A stretch of DNA of 64,000 nucleotides from Enterovibrio norvegicus FF-33 (GCF_000286835.2 NZ_AJYD02000031.1:47161-111160); one strand, 5' to 3'; counted from the first letter of the stretch, positions 49,080 through 58,308 are shown. The notes: generated from the letters alone by a model not told the origin. Made by a program: numbers and translations.

Positions 49080-50123
49080 ATGAAAAAAATCCTCGTCATC
49101 CGTAACGACAAAATTGGCGATTTTATGTTGGCATGGCCGGCCTTTGCGATGTTGAAACAATCCATGCCCAGTGTAGAAGTGACGGCATTGGTGCCCTCCT
49201 ATACTAAGGCGCTGGCTGAACTGTGCCCATCGATTGACAAGGTATTGGCTGATTGTGGAAAAGATGCAGATAAGTTGAGAAAAAAAGAGCTGGTGACAAC
49301 GATCAAAGCGAACGATTTTGATGCGTCTATCTGTCTTTTTTCAAACAGTTATAATGCGACCCTAGTATGGAAAGCTGGCATCCCATTTCGCTTAGCGCCA
49401 GCGACGAAAATCTCTCAGCTTTTGTATAACCATCGCATCACTCAGCGTCGTTCTCAATCGGCAAAACCTGAGTATGAGTATAACCTCGATTTGGTGCGTG
49501 CATTTTTGGCGAAAATCGGTGTGGAGGCGAAGGAGCCATCAGCGTCTTATTTGGCATTTCCTACCAGTGAACAGGCGGCACAGAAAACCAAATTGGCACA
49601 CGCATTGGCGATTGATGAAAAGACGCCTTGGCTTTATGTTCACGCTGGTAGTGGCGGCTCAGCCAATAACCTTTCTTTAATGCAATATGCGGATCTTGTG
49701 GCAGGTATCTGTAAAAAGACGAAGGTTGAAGTGGTGCTCACCGCAGGACCAGGGGAGGCGAAGAAAGCCGCTGAACTGCAAGCCTTGCTGTCGACCAAAG
49801 GCATTGATTCTGTGGTTTATGATAAGAACGATGGCTTGCAGGATTTCACGTGTTCGATTGCTTGTGCCGATGCATTTATTGCGGGGTCTACAGGGCCGCT
49901 TCATATTGCGGCAACATTAGATGTGCCGACGGTAGGATTCTTCCCAGCTAAACGAAGTGCGACACCACTTCGCTGGCGACCGATCAATAGCGATGGTCAT
50001 CACCTTGCGTTTTCGCCACCGACCGACAAAGACAAAAACGTCGCGGCAGATATGTCGAAGATTAATATCCGCGCCATCCTGCCAGACGTGAATGCATTTT
50101 TAGCGCGAGTGATGGAAGGCTGA
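49080..50123 (+). CDS. Glycosyltransferase family 9, LPS core heptosyltransferase-like
   Basis: The 347 residues have the GT9 fold of heptosyltransferases: KKILVIRNDKIGDFMLAWPAF at the start, LYVHAGSGGSANNLS and the donor-site block ADAFIAGSTGPLHIAATLDVPTVGF. It probably adds a heptose or related sugar to the LPS core (WaaQ or heptosyltransferase III type), but the acceptor cannot be told. ATG 49080 is used, since upstream frames lack the family motif. Its stop and the stop of the convergent waaE-like gene are one base apart. Confidence 0.87.
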   Translation: MKKILVIRNDKIGDFMLAWPAFAMLKQSMPSVEVTALVPSYTKALAELCPSIDKVLADCGKDADKLRKKELVTTIKANDFDASICLFSNSYNATLVWKAGIPFRLAPATKISQLLYNHRITQRRSQSAKPEYEYNLDLVRAFLAKIGVEAKEPSASYLAFPTSEQAAQKTKLAHALAIDEKTPWLYVHAGSGGSANNLSLMQYADLVAGICKKTKVEVVLTAGPGEAKKAAELQALLSTKGIDSVVYDKNDGLQDFTCSIACADAFIAGSTGPLHIAATLDVPTVGFFPAKRSATPLRWRPINSDGHHLAFSPPTDKDKNVAADMSKINIRAILPDVNAFLARVMEG

Positions 50124-50124
50124 T

Positions 50125-50907
50125 TTAGTTCGCACGGCTGTCATTGTCGCGAATCCAAAGGTCTGCGTATTTAACGAAAGTGGAATGCGCAGACAGTACG
50201 GCAATTAAAAAGCCCTGCTTCCCGTCTAAGAATCCACGCTTTAACAGATACATTTTCAAAAAGCAGCCGATAGCATGAGTAATGCCCTGACCAATACTGC
50301 TTTTCTTGCCTCTAGCCTGACGTCCATCCGCCCATGACTTTGCGTAGAACGCAGATTTCACGAGATATTGGTGAAGGTCACGGTAAGAGTAATGCAGCAT
50401 ATCGCCGTCTAAGGTTTGTTTTTTACAGCCTTGTGGCTCAATAATTTTTTCGTGTACCAAGGCATCGTTGTAGCCTGTGTACTCACGCGGATAGACACGG
50501 ATAATTTTATCGTACCAGCCTGAATGTTTGAGAAATCGGCCAAATACCCAGGTTGTGCGGCGCAAAATGAAGAGAGTCTTCTCGGATGGGTTTGCAAGAA
50601 CATCAAGAATGCTCTGTTTAAGTGGCTCAGTGATGACTTCATCGGCATCAATGGCCAAAATCCAATCTTTAGTGGCGTAGCGTTGCGCCAGTTGTTTTTG
50701 CTTTCCAAATCCCGGCCATTCAGCGTTGATATGCACTTTGGCGCCTGCCGTTTGCGCGATGTTCACTGTGTTATCTGTGCTGCCAGAATCGACGACGATG
50801 ATTTCATCGACCCAATCTAGGGACGCCAAACACTCTGGCAAAATCTGCTCTTCATTTTTGGTGATGATAATAGCGCTAATGGATGCGCGTTGTTGAGCTT
50901 GGCTCAT
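50125..50907 (-). CDS. waaE: LPS core glycosyltransferase family 2, WaaE/KdtX-like
   Basis: WaaE-type enzymes add glucose (beta-1,4) to the inner-core heptose. The 260 residues start with the GT2 motif [37 protein letters not shown] and the metal-binding LAIDADEVI, and continue with the family block [23 protein letters not shown] and DALVHEKI. It overlaps the upstream opsX-like gene by 4 bases (ATGA), so the two are co-translated. The acceptor is inferred from the family. Confidence 0.88.
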   Translation of the reverse strand: MSQAQQRASISAIIITKNEEQILPECLASLDWVDEIIVVDSGSTDNTVNIAQTAGAKVHINAEWPGFGKQKQLAQRYATKDWILAIDADEVITEPLKQSILDVLANPSEKTLFILRRTTWVFGRFLKHSGWYDKIIRVYPREYTGYNDALVHEKIIEPQGCKKQTLDGDMLHYSYRDLHQYLVKSAFYAKSWADGRQARGKKSSIGQGITHAIGCFLKMYLLKRGFLDGKQGFLIAVLSAHSTFVKYADLWIRDNDSRAN

Positions 50908-51962
50908 GAGCAGAGTCCTTCTTTCTCGACCACTTCGTCAAAGCGAGCGATCACGTGATCAATAGTAATGCGTTGCATGGCGTCAGGATCTTTGACGCGG
51001 GTTCGCCATGAGACTTCACTGGCTAACTGCCCGGTTTCGGCCTTGATGGCTTCATCATAAGCGCTCACGACATATTGACGCCAGTTGTAAGGGCCCGTGC
51101 GTGCTGGATTGTGGTGGGCATACAGACCAATCACAGGCGTGTTGACCGCGTTGGCAAGATGCGCAGGGCCGCTGTCTGGTGCCAGTACCAGCGCCGCTTC
51201 TTTTTCTAAGGAGAGCAATTGAAGCAAGGTGGTTTTACCAATCAGATTTTTTACTGGGTGAGTCAGTTGCTGCTCAATAGCTTGTCCAAGTTCAATTTCT
51301 ATCTTACCTGGGCCACCTGCCAAGATAACGTCAAAACCTTTCTCGATAGCATGCTCAATGACGCCAGCGTAGCCTTCGGCGGTCCAATTTTTAAATGCCT
51401 TGCTTGCTGCGGGTGCGACGATGAGAGTTGGCTTGTCACTCATCTGCGATTGCGCCCACGCGGCATCGTTATCCGATATGGGTAATGACCACGTAGGTGT
51501 TTGAGGTGCGAGCCCTAACGTTTCGGTAAAAGCCATAAATCCGTCAAGTACATGAAGTGATTGCGGAGAAGGGACTTTGATGTTGGTAAACCATGACTGC
51601 AAATCGCTGGCACGGACTTTGTCAAAGCCGAGCGTATAGCGCGCCTTAATACCCACCGAAAGTAAGCTGGCACGAATCGCACTTTGCATATGAAGCAGTG
51701 CATCGAAGCGTTTTCCCTTTAGTGCTTTCCACACCGTTTTCATGCCTTTGAAGCCAAGCTTCTTATCAAACGCAATCACCTCGACATCTGGCAGCAATGG
51801 CGTGAGCAGTGCCGCTTCGGCCTTGCCTGCTATCCAAGTGATGTGGGTTTCTGGCCATTGAGCTTGGATCGCTTGAACCGCGGCGATGGCGTTGCATACG
51901 TCGCCAATGGCAGACAAACGCAGAATACACAGTGACGTTGGTGGGGTCGAAAATAGGGCCAT
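50904..51962 (-). CDS. opsX: Heptosyltransferase I-like glycosyltransferase (OpsX/WaaC type)
   Basis: This enzyme should add the first heptose to Kdo-lipid A. The 352-residue GT9 protein has [20 protein letters not shown] at the start, a [11 protein letters not shown] block, [14 protein letters not shown] and the donor motif [36 protein letters not shown] (positions about 260-300). These resemble Haemophilus OpsX more than E. coli WaaC, consistent with a phosphorylated single Kdo made by KdkA next door. It heads the small operon with waaE. Confidence 0.85.
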   Translation of the reverse strand: MALFSTPPTSLCILRLSAIGDVCNAIAAVQAIQAQWPETHITWIAGKAEAALLTPLLPDVEVIAFDKKLGFKGMKTVWKALKGKRFDALLHMQSAIRASLLSVGIKARYTLGFDKVRASDLQSWFTNIKVPSPQSLHVLDGFMAFTETLGLAPQTPTWSLPISDNDAAWAQSQMSDKPTLIVAPAASKAFKNWTAEGYAGVIEHAIEKGFDVILAGGPGKIEIELGQAIEQQLTHPVKNLIGKTTLLQLLSLEKEAALVLAPDSGPAHLANAVNTPVIGLYAHHNPARTGPYNWRQYVVSAYDEAIKAETGQLASEVSWRTRVKDPDAMQRITIDHVIARFDEVVEKEGLCS

Positions 51963-52083
51963 GATGATGCTTATAGGATTTTGATGGTTGAAATTATGCA
52001 GTTGCCGATCCGCAATGTAAAATGCAACTGCACGTCATGGGCGCTAGCCGATGCGTTTTTCGCGAATATGCAAAGGAATCTCT

Positions 52084-52797
52084 GTGGATCTATTGGTCGA
52101 TAACAACACGCGCATTTGGTATGACAAATCCCTGTTAAGTGAAGATCCGGCACGCTGTTTTGACGTTGAGTTCTGGCAGAATAAAAATGCCGTGATTGGC
52201 TCCGCTTCTGGGCGAGGCACTACTTGGTTTGTGCAAACTGCGTCTGTGCCTGCGGCACTGCGTCACTATCGGCGTGGTGGTTTGTTCGGCAAATTGGTTC
52301 GTGATAGCTATGCGTTTACCGGATGGGGAAACACCCGCTCGGCGCAAGAGTTTCAGCTACTGACTTATCTGCGTGAAAAGGGCATATCAGTACCACGTCC
52401 GATAGCTGCTCGAGCGATTCGGGATGGATTGACCTACCAAGCGGACTTGCTGGTGGAAAAAATCGATGGCGCAAAAGATTTGGTCGATATCTTGATGGAA
52501 GCCCCGCTCGAAGCTTCTCATTACCACCGGATTGGCGTCATGGTGAGAAAGCTTCATGATGCTGGAGTGTGTCACACTGATCTCAATATCCACAATATTT
52601 TGCTCGATACCACAGGCACGTGCTGGTTAATTGATTTTGATAAATGCGGCAAAAAAACAGGGGAAGGCTGGAAGGCATCTAATCTCAGCCGCTTGCTTCG
52701 CTCATTTCGAAAAGAGCTGAACAAGCGACACATCCAGTGGCAGGAAACAGATTGGGATGCGTTATTGATTGGTTATCAAGAGCAAGCAGCTAGATAA
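52084..52797 (+). CDS. kdkA: 3-deoxy-D-manno-octulosonic acid kinase KdkA
   Basis: KdkA phosphorylates the single Kdo on lipid A at O-4, typical of Vibrio, Haemophilus and Bordetella. The 237 residues are a small kinase fold: EFWQNKNAVIGSASGRGTTWFV, ALRHYRRGGLFGKL, the catalytic loop HTDLNIHNILLD and the metal-binding LIDFDKCGKK. GTG 52084 is chosen because AAAGGA lies eight bases upstream; ATG 52051 lacks one. It is convergent with waaA, whose product it acts after. Confidence 0.93.
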   Translation: MDLLVDNNTRIWYDKSLLSEDPARCFDVEFWQNKNAVIGSASGRGTTWFVQTASVPAALRHYRRGGLFGKLVRDSYAFTGWGNTRSAQEFQLLTYLREKGISVPRPIAARAIRDGLTYQADLLVEKIDGAKDLVDILMEAPLEASHYHRIGVMVRKLHDAGVCHTDLNIHNILLDTTGTCWLIDFDKCGKKTGEGWKASNLSRLLRSFRKELNKRHIQWQETDWDALLIGYQEQAAR

Positions 52798-52819
52798 TCT
52801 GGAATCTGCAAATTATTAG

Positions 52820-54094
52820 TTATTGTTTCTGGGCATCAATCCACGGTGCTATCGCTTCAAGTGTTTTAGCGACCGCGCCACGGTTTCTCTCCACCACATT
52901 CAGCGCGGCTTCTCCTGCTTGTTGGCATTTCTCTGGGTTGTTCATTAAACCCAATAGCGCATTGGCAATGTCTGATGGCGTTTCTTGCACCTCACAAGCA
53001 CCGGCTTCTATTAACTGATCGCCAATCACCTGAAAGTTAAAGTAGCTAGGACCTGTAATTTGAGGTTTCCCAAGAGAAGCGGGTTCCAGCAAGTTGTGGC
53101 CACCAATCTTCTCTCCCATCAGACTTCCCGCCATAAACGTCACGGTCGACGTGGCAAGTAAGGTCATCATTTCACCCATGGTATCGCCCAAATACACTTG
53201 CGTATTGTCATTAATAGGCTGTGATTGGCTGCGACGTGACAGTGAAAATCCTTTCTGTTCAATCAGTGCTGCAACGTCGCCGAAGCGTTCGGGGTGGCGT
53301 GGAACCAGCACCAATAAAGCGTCGGGTTGTTTCGCCAATAGCGCTTGATGAGCGTCGAGTAAAATCTCGTCTTCGCCAGGGTGGGTACTCGCTGCTACCC
53401 ATGCTGGACGTTGTTTAAGTACTTGTTTCAGCGCGACGACAGCATGGTTAGATTCATCAAATTCAGGTAAATCAAATTTCACTGAGCCTGATACGGAAAC
53501 ATGCTGTGAATTGACGCCAAGTTGAACGAAACGATGAGCATCGTCTTTAAATTGGCAAAGAATGTGGTCGATATTGTTTGAAAGCAGAGTGAATAGCGGC
53601 TGTACACGCTGATAGCCGCGCATCGACTTTTCCGACAGTCGTGCATTCATCACGATGATTGGGATGCCAGCTTGTTTCACTGCCGTTAAGGTATTCGGCC
53701 AAAGCTCGGTTTCCATGATCAACATGATTTTTGGATTCATGCGTTTCAAAAAGCCGCTGACAGCAAAGGAAAAGTCGATTGGCATGTATCTGTGCTCGAC
53801 ACCATCGCCAAGCTTGCTCGCAATCGCGGCACCTGTTGTCGTTGTGGTGGTAACGAGTATCGAAGCGTCTGGATATGTCTTGCGAAGCGCCAGAATAATC
53901 GGTTTTGCGGCAATCACTTCACCGACGGAAACAGCATGAATCCAAATTGGACGTTGGCCTACAAGTGCTGGCGTTCTTCCAAAATGCTCAACCCAGCGCT
54001 TACCCACACGAGGTTTCCCATCTTTGGCGCGATAGAGACCCAGAAGAAGAAAAGGGGCAGCGATGAAAAGTAAAAGTGTATAAAGAAGACGCAC
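52820..54094 (-). CDS. waaA: 3-deoxy-D-manno-octulosonic acid (Kdo) transferase WaaA
   Basis: WaaA transfers Kdo to lipid IVA at the inner membrane. The 424 residues have an N-terminal hydrophobic anchor (LYTLLLFIAAPFLLLGLY), the catalytic region WIHAVSVGEVIAAKP, the ILVTTTTTTGAAIA block, MLIMETELWPN and the C-terminal HNLLEPASLGKPQITGP. Given kdkA, it is probably monofunctional (one Kdo), but that cannot be read from sequence. A 24-base palindrome separates it from the Gtr genes upstream. Confidence 0.96.
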   Translation of the reverse strand: MRLLYTLLLFIAAPFLLLGLYRAKDGKPRVGKRWVEHFGRTPALVGQRPIWIHAVSVGEVIAAKPIILALRKTYPDASILVTTTTTTGAAIASKLGDGVEHRYMPIDFSFAVSGFLKRMNPKIMLIMETELWPNTLTAVKQAGIPIIVMNARLSEKSMRGYQRVQPLFTLLSNNIDHILCQFKDDAHRFVQLGVNSQHVSVSGSVKFDLPEFDESNHAVVALKQVLKQRPAWVAASTHPGEDEILLDAHQALLAKQPDALLVLVPRHPERFGDVAALIEQKGFSLSRRSQSQPINDNTQVYLGDTMGEMMTLLATSTVTFMAGSLMGEKIGGHNLLEPASLGKPQITGPSYFNFQVIGDQLIEAGACEVQETPSDIANALLGLMNNPEKCQQAGEAALNVVERNRGAVAKTLEAIAPWIDAQKQ

Positions 54095-54134
54095 ACGAAA
54101 ACCTTGTTTGGAAAACCTGGGGCTAGTTTACAAC

Positions 54135-54158
54135 AAAGGGCTCGATATCGAGCCCTTT
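54135..54158. terminator. 24-base perfect palindrome between waaA and the Gtr cassette
   Basis: AAAGGGCTCGAT and its exact complement. As RNA it forms a strong hairpin with a short T-rich tail (TTTGTTG on the minus strand), so it probably terminates the Gtr genes or limits their readthrough into waaA. Confidence 0.7.
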
Positions 54159-54173
54159 AGAAGGAATAAGTGG

Positions 54174-54689
54174 CTACTTAGACAGTCCTTCATCAATCAG
54201 ATATTGCTGTACTTGTTCGGCATAATCGACGTTGTAGGAGTATTTATCGCTGTCGTGCGCCGCAACAAGATTAACCACCAGAAAGAATGCCGACAAGGCA
54301 ATCAGTCCGCGACTGAAGCGTTCTGGCATTGCAATGCGCCATGTTTCTGCGGCGATCAGCACTGGGATCAGAGCCAGCGGGAAGGTCAGGATTAAATGCC
54401 AGTAGGAAAAAGTAATGGGCGAGAGCATGGCGTTGATGATGATGGCCAACACAGTCGCGCCTGCAAACAAGAGCAACCAATGTGTGTCATCTGCAATGGG
54501 CTTGTCGCGTTTAATTATGGGTTTGATGGTCTTCCATGCACGCCAGTTCACTTTGGCGGAGATCACCACGGTTGTCGCGCCTACCAAATAAAGTAACGCC
54601 TGCCAGCAATACTGAATAGTCATCTGTAGCCAGCTGATGGTGGTGATCCAGTCAAAACTGACATCCGTGATCAGCCGATTTGAAAACAT
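54174..54689 (-). CDS. C-terminal fragment of the interrupted Gtr-type gene
   Basis: This 171-residue frame holds about four hydrophobic segments (LLYLVGATTVVISAK, WLLLFAGATVLAIIINAML, WHLILTFPLALIPVLIAA, GLIALSAFFLVVNLV). It starts three codons after the TAG, with AGGG about ten bases upstream, so reinitiation is possible but unproven. Alone it lacks the acidic N-terminal loop and is unlikely to be active. Confidence 0.6.
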   Translation of the reverse strand: MFSNRLITDVSFDWITTISWLQMTIQYCWQALLYLVGATTVVISAKVNWRAWKTIKPIIKRDKPIADDTHWLLLFAGATVLAIIINAMLSPITFSYWHLILTFPLALIPVLIAAETWRIAMPERFSRGLIALSAFFLVVNLVAAHDSDKYSYNVDYAEQVQQYLIDEGLSK

Positions 54690-54698
54690 CGTAGAGCC

Positions 54699-55469
54699 CT
54701 AGCGAATCCAATAAAGTACCGCTTTGAGTACCGGGTAAACGTGAACCGCGCCATAACCGATATAGCGATCGCTTTCTCGATTGATACTCTCGTTAACCAT
54801 GTATTCCTGAAAATAGGGAATAAGAGATGCGAGAACAACCATGCCACCAACCATGACACCCGCCCAATTAGGATGTGCCATTTTACGGTAAAGAAGATAG
54901 CAAGAGATGACCGCCAATACTGGCCACGAGTAATGGAATTGCATCGCGCCGCCAATCGCCAGCACATGCAAAAAGCTATAAATGAAAGACGATTTCTCTC
55001 TAAGCTTAAATGCCGACCAAAAGTGCAGCGCAGTGAAAAAGCAAAGATAGGCAGGGTTGTAGATTAGGCTGTCGTAGAGCAACCATGGGTTCAGCCAATA
55101 GGCCACCATAAACACAAGGCGAACAGGCGGGCTAAACACCGCTTTTATGACAGCATCAAAAAGAAAGAACGACACCACCCGCAGGGCGATAATCATCAGC
55201 ATGGGTGACCAAGGGTTATCCCACAAGAGCAGTGGGCCACCGACTATCCACGCAGACAGCGAACCGGGTACATTGCCTACTGCACTGGCCGCGTTGCCAA
55301 ATGCAAGCCAAACGCCTTGATAGGCACCCAGGTAGCCTTTGTGGACCATTTGAGTTTGATCGCCAGTTAAGATCTGGTTGCTGGCATACAAAATAGCGAG
55401 CATTAGGCCAAGATAGAACCCAGCCCGTTGAAGCGAGGGGGCAAAGCGGGTGAATAAATCAGGGGTCAT
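54699..55469 (-). CDS. N-terminal fragment of the interrupted Gtr-type gene
   Basis: This 256-residue frame carries most of the membrane helices (FYLGLMLAILYASNQIL, LRVVSFFLFDAVIK, LAVISCYLLY, GVMVGGMVVLASLIPYF) and ends VLKAVLYWIR before the TAG. ATG 55469 is preferred over 55538, which would overlap the GtrA gene. It begins 16 bases after gtrA ends. Confidence 0.65.
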   Translation of the reverse strand: MTPDLFTRFAPSLQRAGFYLGLMLAILYASNQILTGDQTQMVHKGYLGAYQGVWLAFGNAASAVGNVPGSLSAWIVGGPLLLWDNPWSPMLMIIALRVVSFFLFDAVIKAVFSPPVRLVFMVAYWLNPWLLYDSLIYNPAYLCFFTALHFWSAFKLREKSSFIYSFLHVLAIGGAMQFHYSWPVLAVISCYLLYRKMAHPNWAGVMVGGMVVLASLIPYFQEYMVNESINRESDRYIGYGAVHVYPVLKAVLYWIR

Positions 55470-55485
55470 TGGTTTATCCGTAAAA

Positions 55486-55887
55486 CTAGTCCGTTGAGGG
55501 TGGTGTTTCTTTATAAGTCCAAAATCGATGAATAACATAGGTCACCATCGGGATCATAAACACAACTAGCATGACGCGCAGATAGTTGTTTGTGTCACTG
55601 AGCGATTCGCTAATCAGTTGTGAGATCAAAAGTGCAGAAAACTGTACGATGAAAAACCGCGTTGCATTCTTAAGTGATAGTGATTTTTTGAATACAAATA
55701 ATGACTGCATCAAATACGACAAGCTAAATGCGCAGGCAAACCCAATCAGGTTTGCCGCAAATACGCTGGATGCTGAAAAGTGCAACATAGCGAAGGCGAC
55801 GCTGATGTGGGTCAAGCTGGCTAATCCACCTGTCAGACCAAAGCGCGCAACTCGGTGCGCAAGGAATTTTTCAGACAGTGAAGACAT
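55486..55887 (-). CDS. gtrA: GtrA-like polyprenol-linked sugar flippase
   Basis: GtrA proteins are thought to flip undecaprenyl-phosphate-glucose across the inner membrane. The 133-residue product has four hydrophobic helices and the family features ARFGLTGGLASLTHISVAF, IGFACAFSLSYLMQSLFVF and a C-terminal YVIHRFWTYK. Its ATG shares one base with the gtrB stop (TGATG), so they are co-translated. It forms a cassette with gtrB and the broken membrane gene. Confidence 0.88.
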   Translation of the reverse strand: MSSLSEKFLAHRVARFGLTGGLASLTHISVAFAMLHFSASSVFAANLIGFACAFSLSYLMQSLFVFKKSLSLKNATRFFIVQFSALLISQLISESLSDTNNYLRVMLVVFMIPMVTYVIHRFWTYKETPPSTD

Positions 55888-56837
55888 CAGTGTTTATCGC
55901 AGGAAGACGCATCGGAGTCGCTTTCGACGATATATATTGGTCGCCTTTTGGATTCCATATACAAACGACCTAAGTATTCGCCTAAGACTCCAAGGCCGAT
56001 AAGTTGAACACCGCCAAAAAACAGTATCGCAGTGAGCATAGAGGCATAGCCGGGCAAATCAATACCAAAAATCAATGTCTTAAGTATTATTGAACTGCCG
56101 TAAAGAAAGGCGACGGTAGAAAAAAATACGCCCAGATAGAGCCAAATACGAAGTGGTGCTGTGCTAAAGCTGGTGATACCTTCAAGCGCGAAGTTCCACA
56201 GGCGCCAGCCGTTAAAACTAGTCTCTCCGGCTGCGCGGGGTTGGCGAACATATTCAACGACAGACGTTTTAAATCCAACCCAAGAGAAAATACCCTTCAT
56301 AAAGCGTTGGTTCTCGGGTAATAGCTGTATGGCCTGGACTACTCGACGAGTGATTAACCGAAAGTCGCCGACATTATCGGGGATTTCGACGTCTGCAATA
56401 CTGTTGTGGAACTTATAAAACAGACTCGCGGTGATTTTTTTTGCAAGCGTATCGCTGCTTCTGTCGATGCGTTTGGCGACAACGACATCATAGCCTTTTT
56501 GCCATTCTCGCAAAAAATCATGAATAAGTTCTGGCGGGTCCTGTAGATCGGCATCGATCGGAATGATGACCTCGCCCTTAGCATGGTCAAGGCCAGCCGT
56601 CAGCGCGGCTTCTTTGCCAAAATTACGTGACAGATTGAGTACACGTATGTGTGTGTTTTTTGCAGCAAGCTCATGAAGAACAGAGAGAGTGTTGTCTTTG
56701 CTACCATCGTTGACAAACAGCAACTCGTAGCTAAAGTCAGTTGCAGACATAATCCCAGTGATTTTATCTGTAAACGTATGAATGACTTCTTGCTCGTTAA
56801 AGCATGGGCATACGATGGATATTACTGTTTGAGTCAT
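55887..56837 (-). CDS. gtrB: GtrB-like undecaprenyl-phosphate glycosyltransferase (GT2)
   Basis: GtrB loads a sugar, usually glucose, on undecaprenyl phosphate at the cytoplasmic face. The 316 residues have a GT2 domain (VISIVCPCFNEQEVI, LLFVNDGSKDNT, RNFGKEAALTAGLDHAKG, IPIDADLQDPPE with the metal-binding DAD, DVVVAKRIDR, DNVGDFRLI) and two C-terminal helices (WLYLGVFFSTVAFLYG, ILFFGGVQLIGLGVLGEYLGRLY). It is the first gene of the Gtr cassette. Confidence 0.92.
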   Translation of the reverse strand: MTQTVISIVCPCFNEQEVIHTFTDKITGIMSATDFSYELLFVNDGSKDNTLSVLHELAAKNTHIRVLNLSRNFGKEAALTAGLDHAKGEVIIPIDADLQDPPELIHDFLREWQKGYDVVVAKRIDRSSDTLAKKITASLFYKFHNSIADVEIPDNVGDFRLITRRVVQAIQLLPENQRFMKGIFSWVGFKTSVVEYVRQPRAAGETSFNGWRLWNFALEGITSFSTAPLRIWLYLGVFFSTVAFLYGSSIILKTLIFGIDLPGYASMLTAILFFGGVQLIGLGVLGEYLGRLYMESKRRPIYIVESDSDASSCDKH

Positions 56838-57077
56838 GGAGTTCCATTCCTATGTTTTGGTGAATCAATCCATTAATGCACGGTATCTTAGGCGTGTTGT
56901 TCGAGTTCGATGTTGCCTTCCTAAAACACCGTACACCATTAGCAGGAAAATATCTTAATAAGGTATTGAACTTACAGTTTTTTCACAACCCGCGATCGAT
57001 TAGAAATCGAGGTGTTGCATTTTGTTAGGGCCTTGCTTTATGGATATCCTTGATAGTTAGCACGTTGCTACCTACGA

Positions 57078-58121
57078 TCATTCCAAGTTCTGGTTTCGAT
57101 TCAGGTCGCGGTATGCATCCAGCACTTTTGCTGGCATTAACTCATTGAGGCATTTTAAGTGACCCAAAGGGCACTCCCGTTTAAAACAAGGGCGGCAATT
57201 GATATCAGTGTCGACTACTCTCACTTTTTGTGAAAGCGGTGGGGTGTACATGGGTGAGCTTGAGCCATATATCGCCACAATATTTGCGTTGACGGCTGCA
57301 GCGACATGCATAAGCCCCGAGTCGTTTGAAAAAACTGTGTGACAAGCGGCTAATAGATCTACTGCGTCGACCAATGAAGTTTCACCTGCCAAATCAAAGC
57401 ACATAGATTTCTGATGTTCAGAGAGTGCCTTCACAATCTTTTCTGTCACCGATTTGTCTTTTGGCCCACCAAAAAGACATACCTGATGTCCTTCAGTGAT
57501 CAATTGTTTGGCTATATAGGCATAGTGTTGTTCAGGCCAGCGTTTTGCGGGGCCGAATTCTGCGCCTGGACACAAACCAACAATGGGTAAATCTGGCGAG
57601 ATATTAAATCGCTGTAAGCAAGCGAGTTGGTTTTCGTTGTCTACGTTAAGTGCTGGGTTGGGAATGTCGTCTATTGTCACTTCAGACAGCATTGTGCTTT
57701 TGCTGTGAGCAAGAGCCACGTAACGCTCAACCATAAATTGGAATATTTTGCGATTTGGACGCAGGTCATTCAACAAACCGTAGCGCATTTCGCCCTTCCA
57801 GCCAGTACGTTTAGGGACTTTAGCAAACAGGGGGATGAGTGCAGATTTTGCTGAATTAGGCAAGATATAGGCATGGTCATAGTGGTTATCTCTAAGAGAT
57901 TTACCCAACATCCAGCGCTGTGACAGGCTGAATTGTCCATGCCCTAAAGGCATTTCAATCGCTTGGTTAACCTCAGGCATCCGTTCGAGAATAGGTTTAC
58001 ACCAAGCGGGGGCAAGTACATCAATCAACACATTGGGGTGCAATTCTAGCAAGCGCTTGTAAAGGCTTTGAGACATGACCATGTCCCCAACCCATGATGG
58101 GCCCACAATCAATATTTTCAA
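57078..58121 (-). CDS. waaF: ADP-heptose--LPS heptosyltransferase II WaaF
   Basis: WaaF adds the second inner-core heptose. The 347 residues match E. coli WaaF: MKILIVGPSWVGDMVMSQSLY, AYILPNSAKSALIP, the donor-site block LCPGAEFGPAKRWPEQHYA, FSNDSGLMHVAAAVNANIVAIYGSSSP and a C-terminal Cys cluster (NCRPCFKRECPLGHLKCL). It is followed by a 240-base gap before gtrB in which no gene was seen. Confidence 0.95.
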   Translation of the reverse strand: MKILIVGPSWVGDMVMSQSLYKRLLELHPNVLIDVLAPAWCKPILERMPEVNQAIEMPLGHGQFSLSQRWMLGKSLRDNHYDHAYILPNSAKSALIPLFAKVPKRTGWKGEMRYGLLNDLRPNRKIFQFMVERYVALAHSKSTMLSEVTIDDIPNPALNVDNENQLACLQRFNISPDLPIVGLCPGAEFGPAKRWPEQHYAYIAKQLITEGHQVCLFGGPKDKSVTEKIVKALSEHQKSMCFDLAGETSLVDAVDLLAACHTVFSNDSGLMHVAAAVNANIVAIYGSSSPMYTPPLSQKVRVVDTDINCRPCFKRECPLGHLKCLNELMPAKVLDAYRDLNRNQNLE

Positions 58122-58308
58122 AAATGCTTACTCCTGGATGTGGTCGATGTCACTCGATATCATTGTGATGATGTATCAAAAAAGAGATAGCCATCATTTC
58201 CTAGACAATAAAGGATAAGATGATATTTTAAGGGAAACTTAAGTTAGCACAACAGAAGAATGCAAATGACTTCCTTTCTGGAAGCGCTTGTTATCTAGGA
58301 GTTGGAAA

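Larger units (their letters stand above)
54174..55469 (-). pseudogene. Third gene of Gtr cassette, interrupted by in-frame TAG
   Basis: Reading on the minus strand from ATG 55469, a polytopic membrane protein runs 256 codons to TAG at 54699-54701. The same frame continues with GGC TCT ACG and ATG 54689 for another 174 codons to 54174. Without the TAG this would be one protein of about 431 residues with hydrophobic segments throughout. It follows gtrB and gtrA, where Gtr cassettes carry the specific membrane glycosyltransferase, and has an early acidic loop (LTGDQTQMVHKG) like GT-C enzymes. A single C-to-T change in a Gln codon would explain it; sequencing error is the alternative. Confidence 0.8.

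Noticed and set aside
54699-54701. TAG read as pyrrolysine or suppressed amber
   Set aside because: There is no pyl gene or suppressor tRNA in the window, and this lineage is not known to use pyrrolysine; a nonsense mutation or sequencing error is simpler.
54174-56837. Prophage remnant carrying the Gtr cassette
   Set aside because: No integrase, att repeat or other phage gene is visible, and composition at 56581-56640 is normal for the window.
58288-58308. TTG at 58288 as start of the AT-rich glycosyltransferase
   Set aside because: The AGGAG site lies between it and the second TTG at 58309, which is at ideal spacing.
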